This document shows positions 1 through 8,086 of a DNA stretch of 64,000 bases, piece after piece. Each line of letters starts with the position of its first letter. Position 1 is the first letter of the stretch. Source of the stretch: Streptomyces sp. NBC_00287 (GTDB lineage Bacteria > Actinomycetota > Actinomycetes > Streptomycetales > Streptomycetaceae); contig NZ_CP108053.1 of NCBI RefSeq assembly GCF_036173105.1, positions 4,650,001 to 4,714,000 of the forward strand. The letters run 5' to 3'. The notes under the pieces are model-generated. The model saw nothing but the letters and a program-made list of their open reading frames with translations, was not told the DNA's origin and made no database searches. The position numbers were made by a program, and so were the translations under genes.

Positions 1-103
1 ACGATTCCGAGTGGGTGGGGCTCGGAGCCCGAGCTCTCCCCGCCCGCAACCTCCGCCGGGGGGACCCCCAACCGGCACGCCTATGACCAGTGGGAGAGTC
101 ACG

Positions 104-634
104 GTGTACTTCGCCGCACTGCTCGCGCGCACCGAAGACGGGTGGGAAGCGAGCGACACAGAGCTCGACGATGTGGAGACCCTGTCGGATCTGGCCGAAC
201 TGGCCCGTGAATCCTCTCCCGAGGACGACACGGTGCTGGTGCTCATCGAGCAGGAGGACGCCTGGTTCGGCGTCGTCCGCATCGACGGCGAGGACGACCC
301 TCGGATCTACGTCTCGGACGCCGCCGCCGCTGCCCGCAGCAGCTACGGCGAGATCCTGCTCACCGACGAACTGCTCGGAAGGGAGCCCGGGGACGACGAC
401 ACCGACCTGGACGCCCTCGACCTCGACGGCACGGAGGAGCCCGACGGCGACTCCGACGACGACGAGGACGGCACCGCCGCCGACGCGGTCCCGCACAGCC
501 CGGTGGGCGACAGCGAGATCCTCGACGACCTGGGCGTCAGCGAGAAGGAGCTGAAGGCCCTGGACGCCGACGACGCGCTGGGCGCCATCGCCGAGGCGCT
601 GGGTGCCGCGGAGGTCCTGGAGACCGTCCGCTGA
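104..634 (+). CDS. tRNA adenosine deaminase-associated protein
   Basis: Small acidic cytosolic protein (about 176 aa) of the actinobacterial family that always sits just upstream of tadA; its exact role is not known. The first two thirds (FAALLARTEDGWEASD, then LIEQEDAWFGVVRIDGEDDPRIYVSD) look like a compact alpha/beta fold. After it comes an Asp/Glu-rich linker and a C-terminal helix ending LGAAEVLETVR. I chose the GTG at 104 because GGGAG lies 9-13 bases upstream of it; an in-frame ATG at 83 has no comparable ribosome site. The stop is 35 bp from tadA, so the two are probably co-transcribed. Family recognition is from memory. Confidence 0.85.
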   Translation: MYFAALLARTEDGWEASDTELDDVETLSDLAELARESSPEDDTVLVLIEQEDAWFGVVRIDGEDDPRIYVSDAAAAARSSYGEILLTDELLGREPGDDDTDLDALDLDGTEEPDGDSDDDEDGTAADAVPHSPVGDSEILDDLGVSEKELKALDADDALGAIAEALGAAEVLETVR

Positions 635-669
635 CCCCGACAACCATCCCCAAGGGTCCCCCGGACCCG

Positions 670-1125
670 GTGCGCGACCGCTGGCGGGACGCGATGCGGC
701 TCGCCCTGGACGAGGCCGAACTGGCCGTCCGGGGCGGGGACGTCCCCGTCGGCGCCGTCGTGCTGTCCGCGGACGGTACGACGGTGCTCGGCGTCGGGCA
801 CAACGAACGCGAGGCCACCGGCGACCCGACCGCGCACGCGGAGGTCCTCGCGATCCGCAGGGCCGCAGCTCAGCTCGGCGAGTGGCGGCTGACCGGCTGC
901 ACACTGGTCGTCACCCTCGAACCGTGCACCATGTGCGCGGGCGCGCTGGTGCAGTCGCGGGTGGACCGGGTCGTCTACGGCGCCCGGGACGAGAAGGCCG
1001 GCGCGGCGGGCTCCCTCTGGGACGTCGTACGCGATCGGCGGCTCAACCATCGCCCCGAGGTGATCGAGGGCGTGCTCGCCGAGGAGTGCGCCCGACTGCT
1101 CACGGAGTTCTTCCGGAACCGGTGA
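670..1125 (+). CDS. tadA: tRNA-specific adenosine deaminase TadA
   Basis: Converts the wobble adenosine A34 to inosine in tRNA-Arg(ACG), which lets it read CGN codons; a tRNA-Arg(ACG) gene is present in this window near 24.9 kb. The 151-residue length is normal for the family. The zinc-dependent deaminase signature is complete: H56-A-E58 (E58 is the proton shuttle) and P85-C-T-M-C89 (C86 and C89 bind zinc), followed by the tRNA-contacting C-terminal helix. The start is GTG. The preceding gene is its usual actinobacterial partner and the next gene is a tRNA-Ser. Confidence 0.96.
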   Translation: MRDRWRDAMRLALDEAELAVRGGDVPVGAVVLSADGTTVLGVGHNEREATGDPTAHAEVLAIRRAAAQLGEWRLTGCTLVVTLEPCTMCAGALVQSRVDRVVYGARDEKAGAAGSLWDVVRDRRLNHRPEVIEGVLAEECARLLTEFFRNR

Positions 1126-1170
1126 ATACCGATTTCAAACCATGCCCACCTGTGCTGTAAGGTCTCCCTC

Positions 1171-1255
1171 GGTAGCGTGTCCGAGCGGCCGAAGGAGCTC
1201 GCCTCGAAAGCGAGTGTGGCGCAAGTCACCGAGGGTTCAAATCCCTCCGCTACCG
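1171..1255 (+). tRNA. tRNA-Ser(CGA)
   Basis: An 85-nt class II tRNA. The acceptor stem GGTAGCG pairs with CGCTACC (1248-1254) and the discriminator is G1255. The anticodon loop CTCGAAA gives anticodon CGA, reading UCG. It has a long variable arm typical of tRNA-Ser and a T-arm with GGTTCAAATCC. CCA is not encoded. It is followed at once by a strong hairpin. Confidence 0.97.
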
Positions 1256-1263
1256 CTCTGAGA

Positions 1264-1290
1264 AGGGCCCCGTCGTCGGACGGGGCCTTT
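1264..1290 (+). terminator. Rho-independent terminator after tRNA-Ser
   Basis: Perfect 9-bp stem GGCCCCGTC/GACGGGGCC (1266-1274 with 1279-1287), loop GTCG, followed by TTT. It lies 10 bp after the tRNA end. Confidence 0.85.
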
Positions 1291-1372
1291 CGTGCGTCTG
1301 CGGGCGTGACGGTTACACTCACCGCCGTCAACAGGGGGCCCATCGGGGGACGCCAAGGGCAGGGAGGCCGCA

Positions 1373-1552
1373 GTGGCGGTGAATTCGAAGAAGGTCGCCG
1401 TCTATGTGCTCGTGGTCTTCGTGCTCTATTTGATCATCACGGACCCGGCCAAGGCCGCGGACTATGTGCAGATAGGGTTCGAGGGCATATCGAACGCCGC
1501 CAAGGCCATCGGCGACTTCATGACGTGGATCGCCAACGGAGGAGACGAATGA
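1373..1552 (+). CDS. Small hydrophobic protein, coupled to the Dabb gene
   Basis: A 59-residue protein of unknown function. It begins with a basic stretch (MAVNSKK), then a hydrophobic segment (VAVYVLVVFVLYLII) that could be a signal peptide or a single membrane anchor, then a short amphipathic tail ending WIANGGDE. The GTG start has AGGGAGG 5 bases upstream. Its stop overlaps the start of the next gene (ATGA at 1549-1552), so translation is coupled. I know similar small proteins at this position in other streptomycetes but no assigned role. Confidence 0.8.
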   Translation: MAVNSKKVAVYVLVVFVLYLIITDPAKAADYVQIGFEGISNAAKAIGDFMTWIANGGDE

Positions 1553-1842
1553 TCCGCCACCTGGTCCTCTTCAAGCTCAACGAGGGCGTGGAGCGCGACG
1601 ACCCCCGTGTCCTGGAGGGCGAGAAGGCCTTCCAGTCGCTGGAGGGCAAGATCTCCGAGATCCGCTTCTGGGAGCTCGGCTGGAACCTCAGCGACCGCCC
1701 CATCGCCTACGACTACGCGATCAACTCCGCCTTCGACGACGCCGACGCCCTGCGCCGGTATGTGGAGCACCCCGAGCACCAGGCGGGGGTGGCCCTCTGG
1801 AAGGAGTTCGCCACCTGGGTGATCGCGGACTACGAGTACTAG
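1549..1842 (+). CDS. Dabb-domain (stress-responsive alpha/beta barrel) protein
   Basis: A 97-residue protein that is entirely a Dabb domain, the dimeric ferredoxin-like fold also seen in plant stress proteins. It opens with the characteristic IRHLVLFKLNEGV and ends with the strand-helix HQAGVALWKEFATWVIADYEY. Members bind small ligands or act as small cyclases and decarboxylases; this one has no assigned substrate. The ATG overlaps the stop of the preceding 59-residue gene, so the pair is one operon and is closed by a terminator 17 bp downstream. Confidence 0.88.
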   Translation: MIRHLVLFKLNEGVERDDPRVLEGEKAFQSLEGKISEIRFWELGWNLSDRPIAYDYAINSAFDDADALRRYVEHPEHQAGVALWKEFATWVIADYEY

Positions 1843-1858
1843 GACCGCGTACCGCACA

Positions 1859-1887
1859 GCCCTCCGCCGGAACGGCGGGGGGCTTTT
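1859..1887 (+). terminator. Terminator after the Dabb operon
   Basis: A 10-bp stem (1859-1868 with 1874-1883, one G-T pair), 5-base loop, followed by TTTT. Confidence 0.88.
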
Positions 1888-2013
1888 CTGCGTCTTTCGC
1901 ACCACTTCACCCTCAACACGGCGTTATGCGGTGCTTGCACACAGTGCACATGTCTTGTGATGCTATGACCGCTTTTGACGGATGAGTTGATGGATCACGA
2001 GGTGGAGTTGACC

Positions 2014-2865
2014 GTGTCGGCCAGTACTGCGCCTCCCCAAGAAGCAGCGCCGGAAGCGGCGCCACAGGCGGCGCCGGAAGCAGCGGCGACCGCCCCGCGC
2101 AGCCGTGGCGCCGACACCCGCGCGCTCACCCAGGTGCTCTTCGGCCAGCTCAAGGAGCTTCGGCCGGGCACGCCGGAGCACAACCGGGTGCGCGGGGCGC
2201 TCATCGAGGCCAACCTCCCGCTCGTGCGCTACGCGGCCGCCCGCTTCCGCTCCCGCAACGAGCCGATGGAGGACGTGATCCAGGTCGGCACCATCGGGCT
2301 GATCAACGCCATCGACCGCTTCGACCCGGACCGGGGCGTCCAGTTCCCGACCTTCGCGATGCCGACCGTCGTCGGCGAGATCAAGCGGTACTTCCGCGAC
2401 AACGTCCGCACGGTTCACGTACCGCGCCGGCTGCACGAGCTGTGGGTGCAGGTCAACAGCGCGAGCGAGGACCTGACCACCGCCTTCGGACGGACCCCGA
2501 CGACCGCCGAGATCGCCGAACGGCTGCGCATCAGCGAGGAGGAGGTGCTGTCCTGCATCGAGGCCGGACGCTCGTACCACGCCACCTCGCTGGAGGCGGC
2601 CCAGGAGGGCGACGGACTCCCCGGACTGCTGGACCGGCTCGGCTACGAGGACCCCGCGCTGGACGGCGTGGAGCACCGCGATCTGGTCCGGCATCTGCTG
2701 GTCCAACTCCCGGAACGGGAACAGCGAATTCTGCTCCTGCGCTACTACAGCAATCTCACCCAGTCGCAGATCAGTGCCGAACTCGGCGTCTCCCAGATGC
2801 ATGTCTCGCGGCTACTCGCGCGTAGCTTCCAGCGATTGAGGTCCGCGAACCGGATCGACGCCTGA
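2014..2865 (+). CDS. sigF: SigB/SigF/SigG-family RNA polymerase sigma factor (SigF-like)
   Basis: A sigma factor of the stress and sporulation SigB/F/G group, about 283 aa. After an Ala/Pro-rich N-terminus (about 40 residues) come region 2 (LPLVRYAAARFRSRNEPMEDVIQ, then the core-binding and -10 reading stretch through PTFAMPTVVGEIKRYFRD), region 3, and the region 4 helix-turn-helix (QSQISAELGVSQMHVSRLLA). I prefer the GTG at 2014, which has GGAG 6 bases upstream; an ATG at 1990 and a TTG at 1975 are in frame. It lies directly upstream of a second, closely similar sigma gene. In S. coelicolor the sigF-sigN pair has this order near tadA, which is why I use the name (from memory). Promoter selection by such factors is normally controlled by an RsbW-type anti-sigma factor; none is adjacent here. 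Confidence 0.85.
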   Translation: MSASTAPPQEAAPEAAPQAAPEAAATAPRSRGADTRALTQVLFGQLKELRPGTPEHNRVRGALIEANLPLVRYAAARFRSRNEPMEDVIQVGTIGLINAIDRFDPDRGVQFPTFAMPTVVGEIKRYFRDNVRTVHVPRRLHELWVQVNSASEDLTTAFGRTPTTAEIAERLRISEEEVLSCIEAGRSYHATSLEAAQEGDGLPGLLDRLGYEDPALDGVEHRDLVRHLLVQLPEREQRILLLRYYSNLTQSQISAELGVSQMHVSRLLARSFQRLRSANRIDA

Positions 2866-2981
2866 CCGAAAGCATGAGCGAACCGTAACCGGCGCGAGCG
2901 AATCGCCCACCAGGGCGCTTCCCGACAGTTTCGCGCCGAAAAACCGTCAGACCCCTTGTTTCCAGGGCGGATTCACGTCTT

Positions 2982-3066
2982 ACATGTCGACATGTCACTA
3001 CAGCGTGTTGCCGACATGTGACATTCTGCCGGAAGCGCGTTTGCCGCGGCTTCGGCTCCGGTATTC
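2982..3066 (+). promoter_or_regulatory. Palindrome, repeat and SigB-type promoter upstream of sigN
   Basis: The 267-bp gap between the two sigma genes holds a perfect 14-bp palindrome ACATGTCGACATGT (2982-2995). Its right half recurs as a direct repeat: CGACATGTCAC at 2988 and CGACATGTGAC at 3012, 24 bp apart. Downstream, GTTTGC (3039-3044) and CGGTAT (3059-3064) are 14 bp apart, close to the SigB-family promoter pattern GTTT-N14-GGGTAT. The palindrome is a candidate operator and the hexamers a candidate autoregulated promoter for sigN. Confidence 0.55.
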
Positions 3067-3132
3067 AGGTGAAGGCAAACGTTCCTCGATGGAGCGTTCG
3101 CCGCGACCGTCCCGCGACCCAAAGGGGGTGGC

Positions 3133-4020
3133 ATGTCCGCAGACCAGGGCAGCTCGAAGGTGCTCACGCTCACGAAGAGCGAGGCTGCGCCCGCGCTCGA
3201 CGAAGACGTAACGGCTCTTGTCGAGGCCGCGCCGGCCCCGGCCCTCCCCACCTCGGGAGCCATCGACACCCGCACCCTGTCCCGCTCCCTGTTCCTGCGG
3301 CTCGCCGCGCTGGACGAGAACAGCCCCGAGCGTGCGTACGTCCGTGACACGTTGATCGAGCTCAACCTCCCGCTCGTGAGGTACGCGGCAGCGCGCTTCC
3401 GCTCCCGCAACGAGCCGATGGAGGACATCGTCCAGGTCGGCACCATCGGCCTGATCAAGGCGATCGACCGGTTCGACTGCGAACGGGGCGTGGAGTTCCC
3501 GACGTTCGCGATGCCGACGGTGGTCGGTGAGATCAAGCGGTTCTTCCGGGACACGTCCTGGTCGGTCCGGGTGCCCAGGCGGCTGCAGGAGCTGCGGCTC
3601 GCCCTCACCAAGGCCAGCGACGAGCTCTCCCAGAAGCTGGACCGCTCCCCGACGGTTACCGAACTCGCCGCGGTGCTGGGCGTGTCCGAGGAGGACGTGG
3701 TCGACGGCCTGGCGGTCGGCAACGCCTACACGGCCTCGTCCCTGGACTCCCCGGCCCCCGAGGACGACGGCGGCGAAGGCTCCCTCGCGGACCGCCTGGG
3801 CTACGAGGACACCGCCCTGGAGGGCGTCGAGTACCGCGAGTCCTTGAAGCCCCTCCTGGCCAAACTCCCGCCCCGCGAGCGCCGCATCATCATGCTGCGC
3901 TTCTTCGCCAACATGACCCAGTCCCAGATCGGCGAGGAGGTCGGCATCTCCCAGATGCACGTCTCCCGCCTGCTGACCCGGACCCTGGCGCAGCTCCGTG
4001 AGGGGCTCATCTCCGACTGA
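3133..4020 (+). CDS. sigN: SigB/SigF/SigG-family RNA polymerase sigma factor (SigN-like)
   Basis: A 295-residue sigma factor of the same group as its neighbour; regions 2 and 4 are nearly identical between the two. Region 2 runs LPLVRYAAARFRSRNEPMEDIVQ to EIKRFFRDTSW. Region 4 ends MTQSQIGEEVGISQMHVSRLLT. The first 60 residues are a low-complexity leader. The ATG follows AAAGGGGGTG. In S. coelicolor, SigN acts in the subapical stem of aerial hyphae and drives nepA; a nepA-like gene is present here at 35.3 kb. The upstream SigB-type promoter suggests autoregulation. The two sigma genes probably arose by duplication. Confidence 0.85.
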   Translation: MSADQGSSKVLTLTKSEAAPALDEDVTALVEAAPAPALPTSGAIDTRTLSRSLFLRLAALDENSPERAYVRDTLIELNLPLVRYAAARFRSRNEPMEDIVQVGTIGLIKAIDRFDCERGVEFPTFAMPTVVGEIKRFFRDTSWSVRVPRRLQELRLALTKASDELSQKLDRSPTVTELAAVLGVSEEDVVDGLAVGNAYTASSLDSPAPEDDGGEGSLADRLGYEDTALEGVEYRESLKPLLAKLPPRERRIIMLRFFANMTQSQIGEEVGISQMHVSRLLTRTLAQLREGLISD

Positions 4021-4059
4021 GGGGTTCCCTTCTGACGGAGCGTCAGCCACCATGGCGCG

Positions 4060-4752
4060 ATGCTTCGGGCGACGACATGGACACATGGCCGCAGAGGCGC
4101 CCTGATCGGCGCCTCGGCGGCCGTCGTGTGTCTGGGCGGCCTGCTGGCCGCGTGCGCGGGCGGCGGGGACGGTGACGGCTACGTAGCCGTGGGAGCGCCG
4201 GGCGAGCCGGACCGTACGGCGGGGCCGACGGGCGGGGTGACGCTGGTGCCGCTGGCGCCCCCGGACGAGGCAGCGGCGACGCCGGAGCCTGCTCCTCCGG
4301 CCAACTCCTCCACAGGAAGCGGCACTTCACCGGCACCCCAGCCGGACGGAAGCGGTGACCCGACCCCGGGTCCGGCACCGTCGGAGGCCGCCGATCCCCC
4401 TCGTACGCCTGAGAATTCACCCGCGCCGACCCCCGGGGTCACCACCCCCGCCGCCCTCACCTGGTCGGAGCCGAAGCGGGAGGCCGTCGAGAAGCGCTGG
4501 TGCGAGAAGGTGTCGCTCGAGTTTCACAACTCCGGTGGGAGCCCTGTGCGTTCGGGCACCGTGACCTTCGGGACGCACATCATCGGGGCGCTCGGGATCG
4601 ACTGGGGGACCGTCGAGTCGGTCGAGGAGCTTCCGGTGCCGCTCGGGGGCGGCGTGCGGAAGGAGAAGAGCTGGACGGTGTGCGTCGACGCGTGGCGCGT
4701 GCCGCTGGGGATGCACGTGGAGACGCGGGACGTGTCCGTCCAGTGGAAGTAG
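4060..4752 (+). CDS. Putative lipoprotein with Pro/Ala-rich linker
   Basis: A 230-residue exported protein of unknown function. The N-terminus has a basic patch (THGRR), a hydrophobic core and a lipobox LLAAC, with the predicted lipidated Cys near residue 31. A long Pro/Gly/Thr linker (about residues 60-130) leads to a C-terminal domain (TWSEPKREAVEKRW to the end). That domain has strands such as VTFGTHIIGALGIDWG and KEKSWTVCVDAW, probably a beta-sandwich. It starts 39 bp after sigN on the same strand and could be transcribed with it. Confidence 0.75.
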   Translation: MLRATTWTHGRRGALIGASAAVVCLGGLLAACAGGGDGDGYVAVGAPGEPDRTAGPTGGVTLVPLAPPDEAAATPEPAPPANSSTGSGTSPAPQPDGSGDPTPGPAPSEAADPPRTPENSPAPTPGVTTPAALTWSEPKREAVEKRWCEKVSLEFHNSGGSPVRSGTVTFGTHIIGALGIDWGTVESVEELPVPLGGGVRKEKSWTVCVDAWRVPLGMHVETRDVSVQWK

Positions 4753-4761
4753 CGGGGCGGG

Positions 4762-4956
4762 TTACTTCAGCGCCAGCCAGGCCACCGCCGCGACGACCGC
4801 GATGGCGACGACGACACCGATGATCAGGCCGATACGGGGACCGGAGGAAGCGGCCGCCTGATGCTGCCCCTGCGGGGCCTCGTCGACGAACGCGCGGAAC
4901 ATCTGGGTGTTGCCGGCGGGGTCGTAGTTGCCCTGGGGGCCCTGGGTGTTAGCCAT
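4762..4956 (-). CDS. Small C-tail-anchored membrane protein
   Basis: A 64-residue protein that starts MANTQGPQGNYDPAGN. It has a hydrophilic Gln/Gly-rich N-terminal half and a single hydrophobic segment at the C-terminus (IGLIIGVVVAIAVVAAVAWLAL), so it is probably tail-anchored with the N-terminus in the cytosol. Function unknown. It is convergent with the lipoprotein gene (9 bp apart) and divergent from the MarR gene. Confidence 0.7.
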   Translation of the reverse strand: MANTQGPQGNYDPAGNTQMFRAFVDEAPQGQHQAAASSGPRIGLIIGVVVAIAVVAAVAWLALK

Positions 4957-5059
4957 GGGCCGCAACCCTAGCGAATCCGGGGGTGGCGCCCAAGTGCGGG
5001 AGGGGCACCCGCACCACCGCACACACAACCCACCCCACCTGCACATTTACGTTCGCAAT

Positions 5060-5135
5060 ACTTGCCTTTGCCAAGTTTTTATGGCGCCCCCGCCCAATTT
5101 ATTTGCCTGTAGCAACCAACGGCTCTTACGGTTGC
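5060..5135 (+). promoter_or_regulatory. Inverted repeats upstream of the MarR-MFS operon
   Basis: Two inverted repeats lie in an AT-richer stretch before the marR start: ACTTG..CAAGT (5060-5076) and GCAACC..GGTTGC (5112-5135). Both are plausible sites for autoregulation by the MarR protein; the assignment is inferred from position. Confidence 0.5.
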
Positions 5136-5162
5136 CCCAAGCAACGAAATCCGGGAGGTGCG

Positions 5163-5645
5163 ATGGCCGAACAGACGCAGTACGAGGAGCTCGTCCGCCA
5201 GTTCAGTGCCTTCGGTGCCGTGAAGCGGGAGATCGGGCGGACGCTGCCGTCGGACTGCCCCGCCGGCTCCGCCGCCGTACTGACGCTGCTGGACCGCCAC
5301 GGCGACATGCGCATGAGCAAGCTCGCCGAGCTGCTTGCCGTCGACATGTCGGTGACCAGCCGCCATGTCGCCCATCTCGCCGAGCGCGGCTGGATCGACC
5401 GCTCCCCGGACCCCGCCGACAAGCGCAGCCGCATCCTGCACCTCACGCCCTCGGGCCGGACGCAGGTCGACGAGCTGTCCCGGCGGACCACCCGGATGCT
5501 CGCCGAGCGGCTGAGCGACTGGACCGACGACGAGGTCGCCCAGCTCACCGCGCTCATGGCACGGCTGCGCGCCAGCTTCGACGACTGCCGGCACCCGGCC
5601 GTCGCCCCTCAGCAGTCCCCCCGTACACCAGCGATCACCACGTAA
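5163..5645 (+). CDS. MarR-family transcriptional regulator
   Basis: A 160-residue winged-helix repressor. The helix-turn-helix is at about residues 55-75 (MRMSKLAELLAVDMSVTSRHVAHLAERGWIDRSPD), and the wing carries the conserved DPADKRSR motif. The ATG follows GGGAGGTG. It ends 13 bp before a large MFS exporter gene, the usual arrangement for a drug-responsive repressor controlling its own exporter; two inverted repeats upstream are candidate operators. The inducing ligand is unknown. Confidence 0.9.
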   Translation: MAEQTQYEELVRQFSAFGAVKREIGRTLPSDCPAGSAAVLTLLDRHGDMRMSKLAELLAVDMSVTSRHVAHLAERGWIDRSPDPADKRSRILHLTPSGRTQVDELSRRTTRMLAERLSDWTDDEVAQLTALMARLRASFDDCRHPAVAPQQSPRTPAITT

Positions 5646-5658
5646 GAAGAGGAAGTTC

Positions 5659-8058
5659 ATGGCAACGACCACACCAGCCGGTGTGCGGGCTCATGCCAAG
5701 CACTCGGGAGGCTCCGGCGAGGCTCCCATGACGCATCGGCAGATCATGGAGGCGCTGTCCGGGCTGCTGCTCGGCATGTTCGCCGCGATCCTGTCCTCCA
5801 CCATCGTCTCCAACGCGCTGCCGGAGATCATCCAGGACCTCGGCGGCGGCCAGAGCGCGTACACCTGGGTCGTGACCGCCGCGCTGCTGGCGATGACGGC
5901 GTCCACCCCGCTGTGGGGCAAGCTCGCCGACCTGGTCAGCAAGAAGGCCCTGGTCCAGATAGCTCTGGTCGTCTACATCATCGGCTCGGTGGTCGCGGGT
6001 CTGTCGCAGAACTCCGGGATGCTCATCGGCGCCCGGGTGATCCAGGGGCTCGGCGCCGGTGGTCTGACCGCGCTCGCCCAGATCATCATGGCCGCGATGA
6101 TCTCCCCCCGGGAGCGCGGCCGTTACTCCGGCTACCTGGGCGCGACCTTCGCCGTCGCGACCGTCGGCGGTCCGCTGGTCGGCGGGGTCATCACCGACAC
6201 GGACTGGCTGGGCTGGCGCTGGTGCCTGTACGTGGGGATCCCGTTCGCGCTGATCGCCCTGTTCGTGCTGCAGAAGACGCTGCATCTGCCGGAGACCAAG
6301 CGCAAGGTCAAGGTCGACTGGGCCGGTGCCTTCTTCATCACCGCGGCCGTCTCGCTGCTGCTGATCTGGGTCACCTTCGCCAACGACAAGTACGACTGGC
6401 TGTCCTGGCAGACCTACTCCATGGTCGGCGGCGCGCTCGCGCTGGTGCTGGTCTTCGTGTTCGTGGAGACCAAGGCGTCCGAGCCGATCATCCCGCTGCA
6501 TCTCTTCAAGAACCGCACGATCACGCTGGCCTCGCTCGCCTCCCTGCTCGTCGGTGTCGCGATGTTCGCGGGCACGGTCTTCTTCAGCCAGTACTTCCAG
6601 CTGGCCCGCGACAAGTCCCCGACGATGTCGGGCGTCATGACCATCCCGATGATCGCCGGTCTGTTCGTGTCCTCGACCGTCTCCGGCGCGATCATCACCA
6701 AGACCGGCAAGTGGAAGGCCTGGCTGGTCACCGGCGGTGTCCTGGTGACGGCGGGCCTCGGACTGCTCGGCACCATGCGCTACGACACCGAGTACTGGCA
6801 CATCGCCGTCTTCATGGCGGTCATGGGCCTCGGCATCGGCATGATGATGCAGAACCTGGTCCTGTCCACGCAGAACCAGGTCGCCCCGCACGAGCTCGGC
6901 GCCGCCAGCTCGGTGGTCACCTTCTTCCGGTCCCTCGGCGGTGCGGTGGGCGTCTCGGCGCTCGGCTCCGTGATGTCGACCCGGATCAGCCACTACGCCA
7001 CCGACACCATCGGCTCGCTCAACCCGCAGGAGCAGGCCGCCGCGGCGGGCGCCATGGGCTCCGGCGAACTGCCCGACATGGACGCCCTCCCCACCCACAT
7101 CCGCACCTGGCTGGAGAGCGCCTACGGACACGGCATCGCCGACATCTTCCTGTACGTCACCCCGGTCGCCTTCCTCGCCTTCCTGGTGACGCTGTTCATC
7201 AAGGAGGTCCCGCTGCGGACGTCCGGCGCGCTGGCGCAGGCGGCGCAGAGCACCGAAACGGAGGTTCCTGTGGCTGACACCGTGCAGGTCACCGGTGGTG
7301 GCATCCCCGTGCGCGGCTACGTCCGCGGCGCCGAGAGCGCGCCCGTAGCGCGAGCGGCGGTCACGCTGATCTCGCTCTCCGGCCGGCAACTGGGCCGCTC
7401 GGTGGCCCAGGCGGACGGCTCCTACGGCGTCGACGCGCCGAGCACCGGCAGTTACGTCCTGATCGCCTCCGCCGACGGTTTCCAGCCGCAGGCGTCCACG
7501 ATCGTCGTCGGCGAGGAGCCCTTGGCGTACGACATCCTGCTCAGCGGCACCAGCGGGCTGAGCGGTGTGGTGCGGGCGGCCGACGGGGCGCTGCCGGTCA
7601 AGGACGCGATGGTGATCGTCACCGATGTGCGCGGGGATCTGCTGGCCACCGCCGCCACGGGGGAGCAGGGCGAGTTCGCCTTCGGCGAGCTGGTGCCGGG
7701 CACGGTGACCGTCGCGGTGAACGCCGACGGGTTCCGGCCGCGCGCCCTGCCCGTCGAGATCGGCGGCACCGGGGTCACCCGGGTCGAGGTCGACCTCGAC
7801 TCCGGCGCACGGGTCCAGGGCGTCGTACGGGCGCCGCAGGGTCCGCTGTCCGACGCGCGGGTCACACTCGTGGACGCGGCGGGCAACGTCGTCGGCACGG
7901 CGACCACCGGTTCGGACGGGGCGTACGCCTTCACCGACCTGGACGGCGGCGACTACACCGTCATCGCGACGGGGTACCCGCCGGTGGCCTCCGCGCTGAC
8001 CGTGAACGGCCGTGGCATCGACGACCACGACATCGAACTCGCCCACCCCGGCGAGTAG
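5659..8058 (+). CDS. MFS exporter (DHA2-like, 14 TM) fused to carboxypeptidase-regulatory-like repeats
   Basis: A 799-residue membrane protein. Residues about 30-515 form a DHA2 (EmrB/QacA) transporter: LSSTIVSNALPEIIQDLGG in TM1, the WGKLADLVSKK loop, and GARVIQGLGAGGL. The remaining 280 residues are unusual. They hold three beta-sandwich repeats of the carboxypeptidase-regulatory type, each with the pattern G.VR...G.P...A.V.L....G......T...G.Y.F..L..G.Y.V...A.GF.P. By topology the tail is probably cytosolic if there are 14 helices. It is co-transcribed with the MarR gene upstream and the YceI gene downstream, which carries the same kind of repeat. Substrate unknown; drug or metabolite export is likely from the family. 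Confidence 0.88.
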   Translation: MATTTPAGVRAHAKHSGGSGEAPMTHRQIMEALSGLLLGMFAAILSSTIVSNALPEIIQDLGGGQSAYTWVVTAALLAMTASTPLWGKLADLVSKKALVQIALVVYIIGSVVAGLSQNSGMLIGARVIQGLGAGGLTALAQIIMAAMISPRERGRYSGYLGATFAVATVGGPLVGGVITDTDWLGWRWCLYVGIPFALIALFVLQKTLHLPETKRKVKVDWAGAFFITAAVSLLLIWVTFANDKYDWLSWQTYSMVGGALALVLVFVFVETKASEPIIPLHLFKNRTITLASLASLLVGVAMFAGTVFFSQYFQLARDKSPTMSGVMTIPMIAGLFVSSTVSGAIITKTGKWKAWLVTGGVLVTAGLGLLGTMRYDTEYWHIAVFMAVMGLGIGMMMQNLVLSTQNQVAPHELGAASSVVTFFRSLGGAVGVSALGSVMSTRISHYATDTIGSLNPQEQAAAAGAMGSGELPDMDALPTHIRTWLESAYGHGIADIFLYVTPVAFLAFLVTLFIKEVPLRTSGALAQAAQSTETEVPVADTVQVTGGGIPVRGYVRGAESAPVARAAVTLISLSGRQLGRSVAQADGSYGVDAPSTGSYVLIASADGFQPQASTIVVGEEPLAYDILLSGTSGLSGVVRAADGALPVKDAMVIVTDVRGDLLATAATGEQGEFAFGELVPGTVTVAVNADGFRPRALPVEIGGTGVTRVEVDLDSGARVQGVVRAPQGPLSDARVTLVDAAGNVVGTATTGSDGAYAFTDLDGGDYTVIATGYPPVASALTVNGRGIDDHDIELAHPGE

Positions 8059-8086
8059 TCGGTTCTTCTTCGAGGAGTTACGTGAG

